NCBI RefSeq assembly: GCF_035944375.1
Contig: NZ_DASZBE010000013.1
Reading direction: 5' to 3' (one strand)
DNA from: Allobosea sp035944375
GTDB lineage: Bacteria > Pseudomonadota > Alphaproteobacteria > Rhizobiales > Beijerinckiaceae
DNA length: 64,000 nucleotides
The position numbers and the translations under genes are program-made. This document shows, piece by piece, positions 26,579-35,257 of this stretch. Below the pieces are notes generated by a model. It was given only the letters and a program-made list of their open reading frames with translations. It was not told the origin of the DNA and did no database searches. Within the stretch, counting starts at the first letter, position 1. Every line of letters begins with the position of its first letter.

Positions 26579-27946
26579 TCAGCCCGCCCGCGGCGTCCGC
26601 ATCGTGACCAGTTCCTCCGCCGCGCTCGGATGCAGCGCGATGGTGCTGTCGAAATCGGCCTTGGTGGCGCCCATCGTCACGGCGATGGCGACGGCCTGGA
26701 TGATCTCGCCGGCGTCGTGGCCGAGGATGTGGACGCCGAGGACCTTGTCCGTCTTCGCGTCGACGACGAGCTTCATGTAAATGCGCTCGGCCCGGCCGGA
26801 GATGGTCGCCTTCATCGGGCGGAAGGCGGATTCGAAGATGCGAAGCTCGCGCCCGCCGGCCGCCGCCTGAACCTCGGAGAGGCCGATCGTGCCGATCTCC
26901 GGCGTGGTGAAGACGGCCGAGGCGATCAGGCCGTGGCCCATCTGCCAGGGCTTGTTCCCGAAGGTCGAGTCGGCAAAGGCGTGCCCCTCCCGGATCGCGA
27001 CGGGGGTGAGGTTGACGCGGTTGGTGACGTCGCCGACGGCGTGGATCGAGGGCACGCTGCTGGCGGAGTTCCCATCGACGATCACCTCGCCGACCGGACC
27101 GAGCTCGACCCCGGCCTCGGCGAGACCCAGACCGGTCGTGTGTGGGCGCCGGCCGGTCGCGACGAGGATCACATCGGCATCGATCGGATCGCCGCTGGCG
27201 CAATGGGCGCGGCGGCAGCCATCGGGCAATAGCTCGATGCGCTGAACCGTGCAGCCCAGGCGGAAATGAATTCCGGCATGTTCGAGCGCGTCGCGCAGGC
27301 GGTTGCGGATGTCCTCGTCGAAGCCGCGCAGCACATTGTCGCCGCGGTGCAGCACCGTGACCTCGACGCCGAGCCGCACGAAAAGGCTGGCGAATTCGAG
27401 CGCGATGTAACCACCGCCGACGACGAGCATGCGCTTGGGCAGGCTCGGCAGGTGGAAGATCTCGTTGGAGGAGATGCCGAGCTCGCCGCCGGGGATCGGC
27501 GGGTCGAAAGCGGGCCAGCCGCCGGTCGCGACGAGGATGTGGCGGGCGCGAAGGGTTTCGCCGCTTTTGGCGAGGCGAACCGTATGAGCATCGACGACGG
27601 TGGCGCGCTCCTCGCGGATGGTCACGCCGGCGCCGTCGAGGCCCTTGCGGTAGAGCCCGGAGAGCCGGGAGACCTCATTGGCGACCGCATCGCGCAGCGT
27701 CGGCCAGTCGAAGCTCGGCTTGGGTACGGTCCAGCCGAAACCCGTCGCGTCCTCGAAATCCTCGGCGAAGCGGCTGGCATAGACGAAGAGCTTCTTGGGC
27801 ACGCAGCCGCGGATGACACAGGTGCCGCCGATGCGGTCCTCCTCGGCGATCATCACGCGGGCGCCGTGGCCGGCTGCGATGCGGGCGGCGCGGGTGCCGC
27901 CGGAGCCGGCCCCGATGACGAACAGATCGACGTCGAACTCAGCCAT
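26579..27946 (-). CDS. gor: glutathione-disulfide reductase
   Basis: 455 residues. NADPH-dependent reduction of glutathione disulfide in the cytoplasm. The FAD-binding motif is VIGAGSGGTRAARIAAGHG, followed by the redox disulfide C43/C48 in GGTCVIRGCVPKKL. The NAD(P)-binding motif is VVGGGYIALEFASLF, with HRGD after it. The C-terminal dimer domain ends with HPSAAEELVTM, carrying the catalytic His-Glu dyad. The start MAEFDVDLFV at 27946 overlaps the stop of the upstream O-antigen-ligase-like gene by eight bases. Confidence 0.94.
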   Translation of the reverse strand: MAEFDVDLFVIGAGSGGTRAARIAAGHGARVMIAEEDRIGGTCVIRGCVPKKLFVYASRFAEDFEDATGFGWTVPKPSFDWPTLRDAVANEVSRLSGLYRKGLDGAGVTIREERATVVDAHTVRLAKSGETLRARHILVATGGWPAFDPPIPGGELGISSNEIFHLPSLPKRMLVVGGGYIALEFASLFVRLGVEVTVLHRGDNVLRGFDEDIRNRLRDALEHAGIHFRLGCTVQRIELLPDGCRRAHCASGDPIDADVILVATGRRPHTTGLGLAEAGVELGPVGEVIVDGNSASSVPSIHAVGDVTNRVNLTPVAIREGHAFADSTFGNKPWQMGHGLIASAVFTTPEIGTIGLSEVQAAAGGRELRIFESAFRPMKATISGRAERIYMKLVVDAKTDKVLGVHILGHDAGEIIQAVAIAVTMGATKADFDSTIALHPSAAEELVTMRTPRAG

Positions 27947-29231
27947 GATGCGCCTCTTCAGCTTCGGTTGGCGGTGATGATAGGGCGGCGGGCGGCGGCG
28001 CGCAGAGACACAGGGCCGCGGCCGTGAGCGCCGCGATCCACCAGCCCTGCCAGGCGCCATGGGCCACCGACGCGACGGCGAAGGCGCCGGCGAAGAGCGC
28101 CAGCCGCGGCGCCAGATCGGCCGCCGCGAACCGGCGCAGGCGCGCCAGGCAGGCCAGGCCGGCCAAGGTCAGCAGCAGCGCGCCGAGCGCACCCGTCTCG
28201 ACCCAGGCCTGGAGCGGTGCGTTGTGGGGATGGCCGACGGCGAGAAGGGTGCGACGGGGCGGCGTCACATCGGCAGCGACGGGATGACGGTCGAGCGTCG
28301 GCGAGGTGCCGAAGCCGGCGCCGAGCAGCGGCCGCGCCAGGGCGGCCTCGCCGAAGGTGAGCCAAATGTCGACCCGGTCGCGCGAGTGCGAATTGGCGAG
28401 GCGCTCGTGCATGGACGCCGGCAACACGGCGTCCCCCAGTCGGCCCGCCACCGGCGCCAACGCCATCGTGGCGGCGAAGCCCGCCGCAACCGCCGCCAGC
28501 GCGAACCGCGGCGCGAACCGGGCCGTCAGGCCGACGCTCACCATCACGAGGAAGCCGAGTCCGGCCGCGCCGCTCTCGGAACCGAAGCAGGCCCAGCCGA
28601 CGGCCAGGACGAGCAGCCCGAGCCAAGCGGCGTCCCATCGGGTCGCGACCGCCCCGCCGCGCAGCAGGGCGAAGGCCGCCGCCGAGAGCATCAGGCAGGT
28701 CAGGACCGGGCGGTTGAAGATGTAGCTCTGGGATCGGCCGATCTCGAGCGTCGCCCGCAGCGACAACCCGGTCGCCAGTTCGGCCATCATGAAGACGATC
28801 GCGAGGATGATCGCCCCGGCGAGCGCCCGGACGACGCGACGGTCGGGACGAAACCGGCCCGAGGCCATGATCGCCGCACCGCAGGCCACCGGCAGGACGA
28901 ATTCGCCCCAGGCGCCCAGCCCCTGAGCAGGGCGGTGGCTCCAGGCCAGCGACGCCAGGGCCAGGAGGATGAAACCGATGAGCGCGAGCCCGATCGGGCT
29001 GCGCAGGATCATCACGAGGCGCTGCCAGGCGGGCCGCCACCCCTCAGCGATCAAGCCCGCGGCGACGAAAGCGACCGCGGCGAGCGCCAGGACCAGCGGC
29101 GCGGAGCGGTTCGCGATCCACATCACCAGCGGCATGGCGACCAGCAGGCCCGTGCCGAGCGCAGCGAGCCGCGTTGGAACGGGACCCTCGATACGCCGCA
29201 GACCCGCGCCGGGAAGAACGGTGAGATTCAT
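27939..29231 (-). CDS. O-antigen ligase family protein (Wzy/WaaL-like)
   Basis: 430 residues with ten or more hydrophobic helices from residue 20 onward. The Wzy_C region includes SHSRDRVDIWLTFGEAALARPLLGAGFGT and GHPHNAPLQAWVETGALG, the loop with the family's conserved Arg and His residues in the periplasmic face. Members ligate O-antigen to lipid A core or polymerise repeat units; others are exopolysaccharide polymerases, so the exact role is open. No glycosyltransferases are near. It is cotranscribed with gor through an 8-base overlap, an unusual partner. Confidence 0.85.
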   Translation of the reverse strand: MNLTVLPGAGLRRIEGPVPTRLAALGTGLLVAMPLVMWIANRSAPLVLALAAVAFVAAGLIAEGWRPAWQRLVMILRSPIGLALIGFILLALASLAWSHRPAQGLGAWGEFVLPVACGAAIMASGRFRPDRRVVRALAGAIILAIVFMMAELATGLSLRATLEIGRSQSYIFNRPVLTCLMLSAAAFALLRGGAVATRWDAAWLGLLVLAVGWACFGSESGAAGLGFLVMVSVGLTARFAPRFALAAVAAGFAATMALAPVAGRLGDAVLPASMHERLANSHSRDRVDIWLTFGEAALARPLLGAGFGTSPTLDRHPVAADVTPPRRTLLAVGHPHNAPLQAWVETGALGALLLTLAGLACLARLRRFAAADLAPRLALFAGAFAVASVAHGAWQGWWIAALTAAALCLCAPPPAALSSPPTEAEEAHHG

Positions 29232-29404
29232 GCCGCAGCGATTACGCCATCGCATCCTGTCCCACCAGTGCTTCGCGCTGCGCGGGCCCCGATCGTGGCT
29301 TCGGCACGCCCCAGCCGCGAAATATCTTGACTCGCGATTGTTCAATCAGGCGCAATTGACGACCGGCGCGGCGAAGTGCCACTGGCGGCGTCACCCAAGA
29401 ATTG

Positions 29405-29420
29405 CGCGGACCAATCCGCG
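29405..29420 (+). promoter_or_regulatory. leader hairpin before tctC
   Basis: CGCGGA (29405-29410) and TCCGCG (29415-29420) form a perfect hairpin with the loop CCAA, three bases before the GGAGG ribosome-binding site of tctC. It may tune translation initiation or stabilise the 5' end. Promoter elements further up (TTGACT near 29328) are only suggestive. Confidence 0.45.
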
Positions 29421-29434
29421 AGCGGAGGAACATC

Positions 29435-30397
29435 ATGTTGTCATCCATTCTCAAGCGGGGCGCTCTCGTCGCCGTCGCCGTAGCCGGGCTTTCCACGGCC
29501 GCCTTCGCCCAGCTCGAACTGAAGATCATGGCACCGGCGTCGCCCGGCGGTGGCTGGGACGGGACGGCGCGCTCGATGCAGCAGGCGCTGACCGCGTCGG
29601 GCATCGCCAAGAGCGTGCAGGTGACCAACGTCACCGGTGCCGGCGGCACGATCGGCCTGGCCCAGCTCATCGGCGCCAAGGGCGACGGCTCGCAGCTGAT
29701 GGTCAACGGCTTCGTGATGGTCGGCGCGATCCTGCTCAACAAGTCGCCGGTGAACCTGTCGCAGACGACGCCGATCGCGCGGCTGACCGCCGAAGCGCTG
29801 GTCATCGTGGTGCCGACGGACTCGCCGATCAAGACCGCCAAGGACCTGGCCGAGCGGGTCAAGGCCGATCCGGCCAAGGTGACCTGGGCCGGCGGCTCGG
29901 CCGGCGGCGCCGACCACATCTTGGCTGCGCTCTTCGCCGAGGCCGCGGGCGGTGACCCCAAGAAGATCAACTACATCCCGTTCTCGGGCGGCGGCGAGGC
30001 TCTGGCCGCGATGCTCGGCGGGCGCGTCACCGCCGGCATCTCCGGCTATGGCGAGTTCGAGGGCCAGATCAAGGCCGGCAAGCTGCGCGTCATCGGCGTC
30101 TCCTCCTCGGCGCGCCTGGCCAATGCGCCCGATGCCCCGACCCTGAAGGAAGGCGGAGTCAATCTCGAGCTGATGAACTGGCGCTCGGTGGTGGCACCTC
30201 CCGGCCTGTCCGCCGACCAGACCAAGGTGCTTTCCGAGGCGATCGGCAAGCTCGTGAAGTCGAAGGAATGGGCCGAGATCCTGAAGGCCCGCGGCTGGGA
30301 CGACGCCTATCTCGGCGGCGCCGATTTCGAGGCCTTCCTCAAGGCGGAGCAGGTGCGCGTCGCCAAGGTCATGGCGGATGTCGGCCTGGTGAAGTGA
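29435..30397 (+). CDS. tctC: tripartite tricarboxylate transporter binding protein
   Basis: 320 residues. Signal peptide MLSSILKRGALVAVAVAGL with cleavage after TAAFA. The mature domain has the TctC/BugD pattern: MAPASPGGGWDGTARSMQQAL, NVTGAGGTIGLAQL and KVTWAGGSAGGADHILAALF, where two water-mediated loops hold a carboxylate. It delivers citrate or another carboxylate to TctAB in the periplasm. GGAGG lies seven bases before the ATG. An intrinsic terminator separates it from tctB, so the receptor is likely made in excess over the membrane parts. Confidence 0.94.
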   Translation: MLSSILKRGALVAVAVAGLSTAAFAQLELKIMAPASPGGGWDGTARSMQQALTASGIAKSVQVTNVTGAGGTIGLAQLIGAKGDGSQLMVNGFVMVGAILLNKSPVNLSQTTPIARLTAEALVIVVPTDSPIKTAKDLAERVKADPAKVTWAGGSAGGADHILAALFAEAAGGDPKKINYIPFSGGGEALAAMLGGRVTAGISGYGEFEGQIKAGKLRVIGVSSSARLANAPDAPTLKEGGVNLELMNWRSVVAPPGLSADQTKVLSEAIGKLVKSKEWAEILKARGWDDAYLGGADFEAFLKAEQVRVAKVMADVGLVK

Positions 30398-30423
30398 GGC
30401 CGACCCCAAGCCAACCCTGACGA

Positions 30424-30450
30424 GGGGGCCGGCGATCGGCCCCCTTTTTT
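30424..30450 (+). terminator. intrinsic terminator/attenuator between tctC and tctB
   Basis: GGGGGCCG (30424-30431) pairs with CGGCCCCC (30437-30444) around GCGAT, followed by six Ts. As tctB and tctA continue in the same direction 47 bases later, it probably acts as a partial terminator that lowers expression of the membrane genes relative to the binding protein. Confidence 0.85.
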
Positions 30451-30496
30451 GCCTCCGCAGCCCTTCGCTGCCCGATCAGCCGACGATGGACCCGTC

Positions 30497-30976
30497 ATGA
30501 CGAACGATACTCCGGCACGCGGCGCCGACCGGCCCGCCCTCGTCGTCGGCCTGCTGCTGCTGGCGGTCGCAGGCGTGGTCTATTACGACGCCTCCCAGCA
30601 GACGATCACCTCGAATTACGGCGTCGGCCCGACGGCGATGCCCTATGTCGCCTGCGTCGGGCTGGTGCTGCTCGGGCTGGCGCATCTCTTCGTCGCATTC
30701 CGCGACGGGCTGCCCAAGCCTGAGGCGGCCGATCGCGGGGCGCTGCTCTGGATCGTCGGCGGCCTCGTCGGGCTGATCGCCTGCATCGCCCTGGGCGCCG
30801 GGTTCACCATCGCCACGACCATCCTGTTCGCCTGCACGGCGCGCGGTTTCGGACGGCGCGCCCTGGCGGTGGATGCGGCGATCGGCTTCGTCCTCGGCCT
30901 CACGATCTTCCTCGTCTTCGCCAAGCTCCTGACCCTGCTGCTGCCGGCCGGGCCTCTCGAACGCCTGTTCCTCTGA
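30497..30976 (+). CDS. tctB: tripartite tricarboxylate transporter small membrane subunit
   Basis: 159 residues with four hydrophobic helices (about 14-30, 48-66, 82-108, 128-150). It begins the typical TctB way: a short polar N-terminus, then PALVVGLLLLAVAGVVYYDA and the SNYGVGPTAMPY loop. It partners with TctA in the inner membrane. The tctA start is 12 bases downstream. Confidence 0.92.
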   Translation: MTNDTPARGADRPALVVGLLLLAVAGVVYYDASQQTITSNYGVGPTAMPYVACVGLVLLGLAHLFVAFRDGLPKPEAADRGALLWIVGGLVGLIACIALGAGFTIATTILFACTARGFGRRALAVDAAIGFVLGLTIFLVFAKLLTLLLPAGPLERLFL

Positions 30977-30988
30977 GGACCGCCGGCC

Positions 30989-32488
30989 ATGGATACCACC
31001 CTTGCGCTCCTCAATGGCTTCAGCGTCGCGTTGGAGCCATCCAAACTGCTCTTCTGCCTCGTCGGCGTCTTTCTCGGCACCGCCATCGGCGTCCTGCCTG
31101 GTATCGGCCCGGCCCTGACGGTCGCACTGCTGCTGCCCGTCACCTTCAAGCTGGATCCCACCGGCTCGCTGATCATGTTCGCGGGCATCTATTATGGCGG
31201 CATGTATGGCGGTTCGACGACCGCGATCCTTCTCAATGCGCCCGGCGAGAGCGCCTCGATGGCCACGGCTCTCGAAGGCTCCAAGATGGCCAAGGCCGGC
31301 CGTGGCGGCCCGGCGCTCGCCACCGCTGCGATCGGCTCCTTCGTCGCCGGGCTGATCGCCACGATCGGGCTGACCTTCCTCGCGCCCTGGCTCGTCGAAG
31401 TCGCGATCAAGTTCGGCCCCTGGGACTATTTCGCGCTGATGATCGTCGCCTTCGTCACGGTCTCTGCGACCTTCGGCGATTCCCCCTTGCGTGGGCTCAC
31501 CAGCCTGTTCATCGGCATCACGCTCGGGCTCGTCGGCATCGACAAGCTGACCGGCCAGGCGCGCCTGACCTTCGGCGTGCCGGAACTGCTCAACGGCATC
31601 GAGGTGACGACGCTCGCGGTCGGCCTGTTCGCGGTGGGCGAGGCGCTCTTCGTCGCCTCCAAGCGCTTTCGCGACCCGGAGGAGATCGTCCCGATCAGGG
31701 GGTCGCTGTGGATGAGCAAGCAGGACTGGAAGCGCTCCTGGGCGCCCTGGCTGCGCGGCACCGCCTTCGGCTTCCCGATCGGCGCGCTGCCGGCGGGTGG
31801 CGCGGAGGTCCCGACCTTCCTCTCCTATTCGACCGAGAAGAAGCTCTGCAAATACCCCGACGAGTTCGGCAAGGGCGCGATCGAAGGCGTCGCCGGGCCG
31901 GAGGCCGCCAACAACGCCGCCGCCGCCGGCGTGCTGGTGCCCCTGCTGACGCTGGGCCTGCCGACCTCGGCAACAGCGGCCATCATGCTGGCGGGCTTCC
32001 AGCAATACGGGCTGAACCCCGGGCCACTGCTGTTTGCCGAGAAGCCCGATCTGGTCTGGGGCCTGATCGCCTCGCTGTTCATCGCCAACGTCATGCTGGT
32101 GATCCTCAACCTGCCGCTGATCGGGCTCTGGGTGAAGCTGCTCGCGGTGCCGCAGCCCTGGCTCTATGCCGGCATCCTGGTCTTCGCGACGATGGGGACG
32201 CTCGCGGTCAACGCCTCGCCGGTCGAGCTCGGCCTGCTCTTCGCCTTCGGCTATCTCGGCTATCTGATGCGGCGCTACGATTATCCGGTCGCGCCAATGG
32301 TCGTCGGGCTGATCCTGGGTCCGATGGCGGAGGCGCAGCTGCGTCGCGCACTGCAGATCAGCCTGGGCGACCCGATGATCCTGCTCGAGAACCCGATCTC
32401 GGCGACGCTGCTGACCTTGGCCTTCATCGCCCTCGTCGCCCCCTTCGTGATGAAGGGGCTGAACCGCTTCAAGGCGAGCGAGGACTGA
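30989..32488 (+). CDS. tctA: tripartite tricarboxylate transporter large membrane subunit
   Basis: 499 residues, about 12 transmembrane helices. Two conserved loops mark the family: GVLPGIGPALTVALLLP and the later GIPFGA-like segment, here ALPAGGAEVPTFLSY. MYGGSTTAILLNAPGE and GVAGPEAANNAAAAGVLVPLLTLGLP are also diagnostic. It is the proton- or sodium-coupled channel subunit for the carboxylate captured by TctC. Its last 20 bases overlap the convergent epimerase gene. Confidence 0.95.
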   Translation: MDTTLALLNGFSVALEPSKLLFCLVGVFLGTAIGVLPGIGPALTVALLLPVTFKLDPTGSLIMFAGIYYGGMYGGSTTAILLNAPGESASMATALEGSKMAKAGRGGPALATAAIGSFVAGLIATIGLTFLAPWLVEVAIKFGPWDYFALMIVAFVTVSATFGDSPLRGLTSLFIGITLGLVGIDKLTGQARLTFGVPELLNGIEVTTLAVGLFAVGEALFVASKRFRDPEEIVPIRGSLWMSKQDWKRSWAPWLRGTAFGFPIGALPAGGAEVPTFLSYSTEKKLCKYPDEFGKGAIEGVAGPEAANNAAAAGVLVPLLTLGLPTSATAAIMLAGFQQYGLNPGPLLFAEKPDLVWGLIASLFIANVMLVILNLPLIGLWVKLLAVPQPWLYAGILVFATMGTLAVNASPVELGLLFAFGYLGYLMRRYDYPVAPMVVGLILGPMAEAQLRRALQISLGDPMILLENPISATLLTLAFIALVAPFVMKGLNRFKASED

Positions 32489-33536
32489 GAGCAGCGCGGC
32501 GGCCCGCGCCGACCAGCCCCAGCCGGATCAGGCTCTCGCCCGTCGCCGCCAGCGCGTCGGCAGCGGGGCGCGGCTCCCAGCCCAGCATGGCCTGCGCCTT
32601 GGCGCTGGAGGCGGTCTTGCGGCGGCCGAGTTCGGGCGTGGCAGCCTGCCGCGCGGCGGCGCTGAAGACGGCGACGAGCCGCACCAGCCAGTCCGGCAAC
32701 ACACGCGTCGAGACGCGGGCCGCCGCCGGGCCGAGCCGCTCGCGCAGGGCCAGAGCGATCTCCTGCATGGTCATGAAGTCGCCCGCGGTGGCGATGAAGC
32801 GTTCATTGGCGGCGGCCGGGTGCGTCATGGCCCGCAGATGCAGGTCGGCGACGTCGCGGACATCGACGACGCCGAACATCAGCCGCGGCACAGCCGGGAG
32901 GCGGCCTTCGAGCATGCTCTTCACCAGCAGGATCGAGGCCGACAGATCGGGCCCGAGCAGCGGCCCGAAGATGCCGACGGGATTGATCACGGCGAGTTCG
33001 AGCCCTCTGCCCTCGCCGTCGACAAAATCCCATGCCGCCCGCTCGGCGAGGGTCTTCGACTTGGGATAGGCGGCGAGATCTTCAGCCGCGGCGTCGGTCC
33101 AGTCGCTTTCCGAGAAGGGCCGCGAGAGCACCCGGCCATAGCCGATCGCGGCGAAGGAGGAGGTCAGGACCACACGGCCGACGCCTGCGGCCTTGGCGGC
33201 CCGCAGCACCCGCAACGTGCCCTCGCGAGCCGGCACGATCAGATCGTCTTCATGTTTGGGAGCCACCGCCGACAGGGGCGAGGCGACATGCAGGACGTGG
33301 GAGCAGCCCTCGGCCGCTATGCCCCAGCCGGCATCCGCCAGCAGATCGGCCTGCACCACCTCGAGCCGGTCCAGCGGATCGCACCCGGCCGCCGCGAGCG
33401 CGGAGCGAAGGCCGGTCTCCCGCACGGGCGAGCGCAGCGTGGTGCGGACCCGGTGGCCTGCCTGCAGCAAGGCGAGGATGCAGTGGCCGGCAAGGAAACC
33501 GGAGCCGCCGGTGACGAGAACGGGTGGTCTGTCCAT
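32469..33536 (-). CDS. NAD-dependent epimerase/dehydratase (extended SDR)
   Basis: 355 residues. The nucleotide-binding motif is VLVTGGSGFLAGHCILALLQ, followed by RSP after the second strand, suggesting NADP. The catalytic pair is Tyr-Lys in AYPKSKTLAE, with Ser in TSSFAAIGYG. The whole resembles dihydroflavonol 4-reductase-like or 3-beta-HSD-like extended SDRs that act on aldehydes or ketones. The substrate is unknown. The start at 33536 places the Rossmann motif at the usual position. Confidence 0.88.
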   Translation of the reverse strand: MDRPPVLVTGGSGFLAGHCILALLQAGHRVRTTLRSPVRETGLRSALAAAGCDPLDRLEVVQADLLADAGWGIAAEGCSHVLHVASPLSAVAPKHEDDLIVPAREGTLRVLRAAKAAGVGRVVLTSSFAAIGYGRVLSRPFSESDWTDAAAEDLAAYPKSKTLAERAAWDFVDGEGRGLELAVINPVGIFGPLLGPDLSASILLVKSMLEGRLPAVPRLMFGVVDVRDVADLHLRAMTHPAAANERFIATAGDFMTMQEIALALRERLGPAAARVSTRVLPDWLVRLVAVFSAAARQAATPELGRRKTASSAKAQAMLGWEPRPAADALAATGESLIRLGLVGAGRRAALSPRSP

Positions 33537-33599
33537 GCGGGGCTCCCTGCCGCTCGCCGGCACGCGCCATCCCAAGCTGAAGCGAAGGGAGGCGGCATC

Positions 33600-33627
33600 A
33601 AAAAAGCCGCCGGCACTAACCGGCGGC
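33600..33627 (-). terminator. intrinsic terminator of the DUF2059 gene
   Basis: Read leftward, GCCGCCGG (33627-33620) pairs with CCGGCGGC (33613-33606) around a 6-base loop, followed by six Ts (33605-33600). It lies 30 bases after the stop of the DUF2059 gene. Confidence 0.9.
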
Positions 33628-33656
33628 TTCGATCGATCAGGCGCGAACGCCCGGCC

Positions 33657-34175
33657 TCAGAGCTTGTGGCCGCGCTTGCGCATTTCCTCGCTGAAGCGAT
33701 CGAACAGGAAATTGCTCGTCTGCAAGCTCCAGGGCTGCAGCAGCGCGAAGATCTCGTCGATCGCGCGCGGGCGCATGGCGTTGTAGCGCTGGCCGACCGG
33801 CGAGCGGAAGAAGGCGGCGACCTCCTTGAGATCGGCCTCGCTCATGCGCTTGGCGAAGATGTAGGCGGCCGAGGCGATGATCTCCTGGCGCTTCTTCTCA
33901 GCTTCCGGCCGGAGCGCCTCGATCACCTCGTCCATATCCTTGCGGACTTCCGGACGCGTGGTGGCCACCGTCTGGGTAACGCGCTCGCGGAACTCGAGAT
34001 AGATCGCCTCGAAGGACTCGGCGAGTCCCGACAGGATCACGACGTCACGGCCCGCTTCGAGATAGGACTGCGGAATATCGGGCTGCGCCGGCTGCGCTGC
34101 CGTCTGCGCCTGAGCCGGCATGGCGAGCAAGAGCGCCAGGCTGACGGCCGCGCCGGCAAGGTGGTGACGGATCAT
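33657..34175 (-). CDS. DUF2059 domain-containing secreted protein
   Basis: 172 residues, with a signal peptide (MIRHHLAGAAVSLALLLAMP, cleavage after AQAQ). The mature domain is mostly helical and matches DUF2059: YIFAKRMSEADLKEVAAFFRSPVGQRYNAM is its signature stretch. The family's function is unknown; it is common in the periplasm of alphaproteobacteria. AAGGGG eight bases upstream supports the ATG at 34175 over the earlier MTKGLC start. Confidence 0.9.
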   Translation of the reverse strand: MIRHHLAGAAVSLALLLAMPAQAQTAAQPAQPDIPQSYLEAGRDVVILSGLAESFEAIYLEFRERVTQTVATTRPEVRKDMDEVIEALRPEAEKKRQEIIASAAYIFAKRMSEADLKEVAAFFRSPVGQRYNAMRPRAIDEIFALLQPWSLQTSNFLFDRFSEEMRKRGHKL

Positions 34176-34432
34176 GCAAAGCCCCTTCGTCATGCGCCAC
34201 ATCGCGCTGTGTTCGAGAATGGAAGGCCGCGCCGTGCGGGGCAAGCCATCCCTGACATTCCGGTCATGCCCGGCGCCGCCCGACTCGCAGGCGGAGCCGA
34301 TGCCGCAGACGCGCATCGCGGGTTTCCATAGAGCATGACGATGCCGAGTGGAAAGCCATATTGCGGCGATGCGATGTCGCGTGCGCCGTTGGCGAGCCGA
34401 TGCATGGGCCCCGCGACCGGAGCGGCCGGGCT

Positions 34433-35134
34433 TCAGTCGAGGCTGCCCAGCACGATCAGACCATCCCTGCCGGCGAGGATCGCGGCGCTGGCGAGGCCAA
34501 GGAACAGCCCGTGCTCGACCACGCCCGGAATGGCGGTCAGAGCCGCCGCAAGGCCTTCCGGATCGGCGATCACGCCGGGATGGGCGTCGAGAATATAGTG
34601 GCCGCCATCGGTGAGCAGGATGCTGCCGTCCGGCCGGCGGCGCAGCGCCAGCTCGCCCGGCGCACCGGCGGCTTCCATCGCCGCGAGGACGGCGCGGCGC
34701 GTCGCCTCGAGGCCGAAGGGCACGACCTCGATCGGCAGCGGGAAGCGGCCGAGACGCTCGACCAGCTTGGTGTCGTCGGCGATCACGACCATGCGGGCCG
34801 AGGCGGCCGCGACGATCTTCTCGCGCAGCAGCGCGGCGCCCCCGCCCTTGATCAGGCGAAGCTCGCGGTCGACCTCGTCGGCGCCGTCGATGGTGAGGTC
34901 GAGCTCCGGCGTCTCGTCCAGCGTCGACATCGGGATCGCCAGCGCGCGCGCCTGAGCCTCCGTGACCTCCGAGGTTGAGACGCAGACGACATCGAGCCCC
35001 TCCGCGACCCGCGCGCCGAGCAAGTCGACGAAGTGCTTCGCGGTCGAGCCCGTGCCGAGGCCGAGCCGCATGCCGGGCGTCACGAGTTCGAGTGCGCGCG
35101 CGGCGGCGAGCTTCTTCAGATCGTCGGGGCTCAT
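34433..35134 (-). CDS. rpiA: ribose-5-phosphate isomerase A
   Basis: 233 residues. It interconverts ribose 5-phosphate and ribulose 5-phosphate. GLGTGSTAKHFVDLLG is the phosphate-binding loop, DLTIDGADEVD holds the catalytic acid region with D and E residues, and LIKGGGAALLREKIVA follows. Length and order are standard for RpiA. It is leftward like gabD 123 bases upstream; the gap holds part of a degenerate intergenic repeat, so they may be separate units. Confidence 0.96.
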   Translation of the reverse strand: MSPDDLKKLAAARALELVTPGMRLGLGTGSTAKHFVDLLGARVAEGLDVVCVSTSEVTEAQARALAIPMSTLDETPELDLTIDGADEVDRELRLIKGGGAALLREKIVAAASARMVVIADDTKLVERLGRFPLPIEVVPFGLEATRRAVLAAMEAAGAPGELALRRRPDGSILLTDGGHYILDAHPGVIADPEGLAAALTAIPGVVEHGLFLGLASAAILAGRDGLIVLGSLD

Positions 35135-35208
35135 GATCGTGTCCTCAGATCGACGTCAGTGCGATCGCAGCGAAGGCACCCAACGGACATGGCGTTCTGC
35201 CGCCCCCG

Positions 35209-35243
35209 GATGGCTTCGTCGCTCCGCTCCCCGCAATGACGGC
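35209..35243. repeat. solitary half of a palindromic intergenic repeat
   Basis: GGATGGCTTCGTCGCTCCGC followed by TCCCCGCAATGACGG closely resembles the right arm of the perfect inverted repeat at 54786-54816 (GGATTGCTTCGCTGC...GCAATGACG), but no left arm is present. It appears to be a decayed or half element between rpiA and gabD. Confidence 0.6.
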
Positions 35244-35257
35244 GGTCGCGGCCCGGT

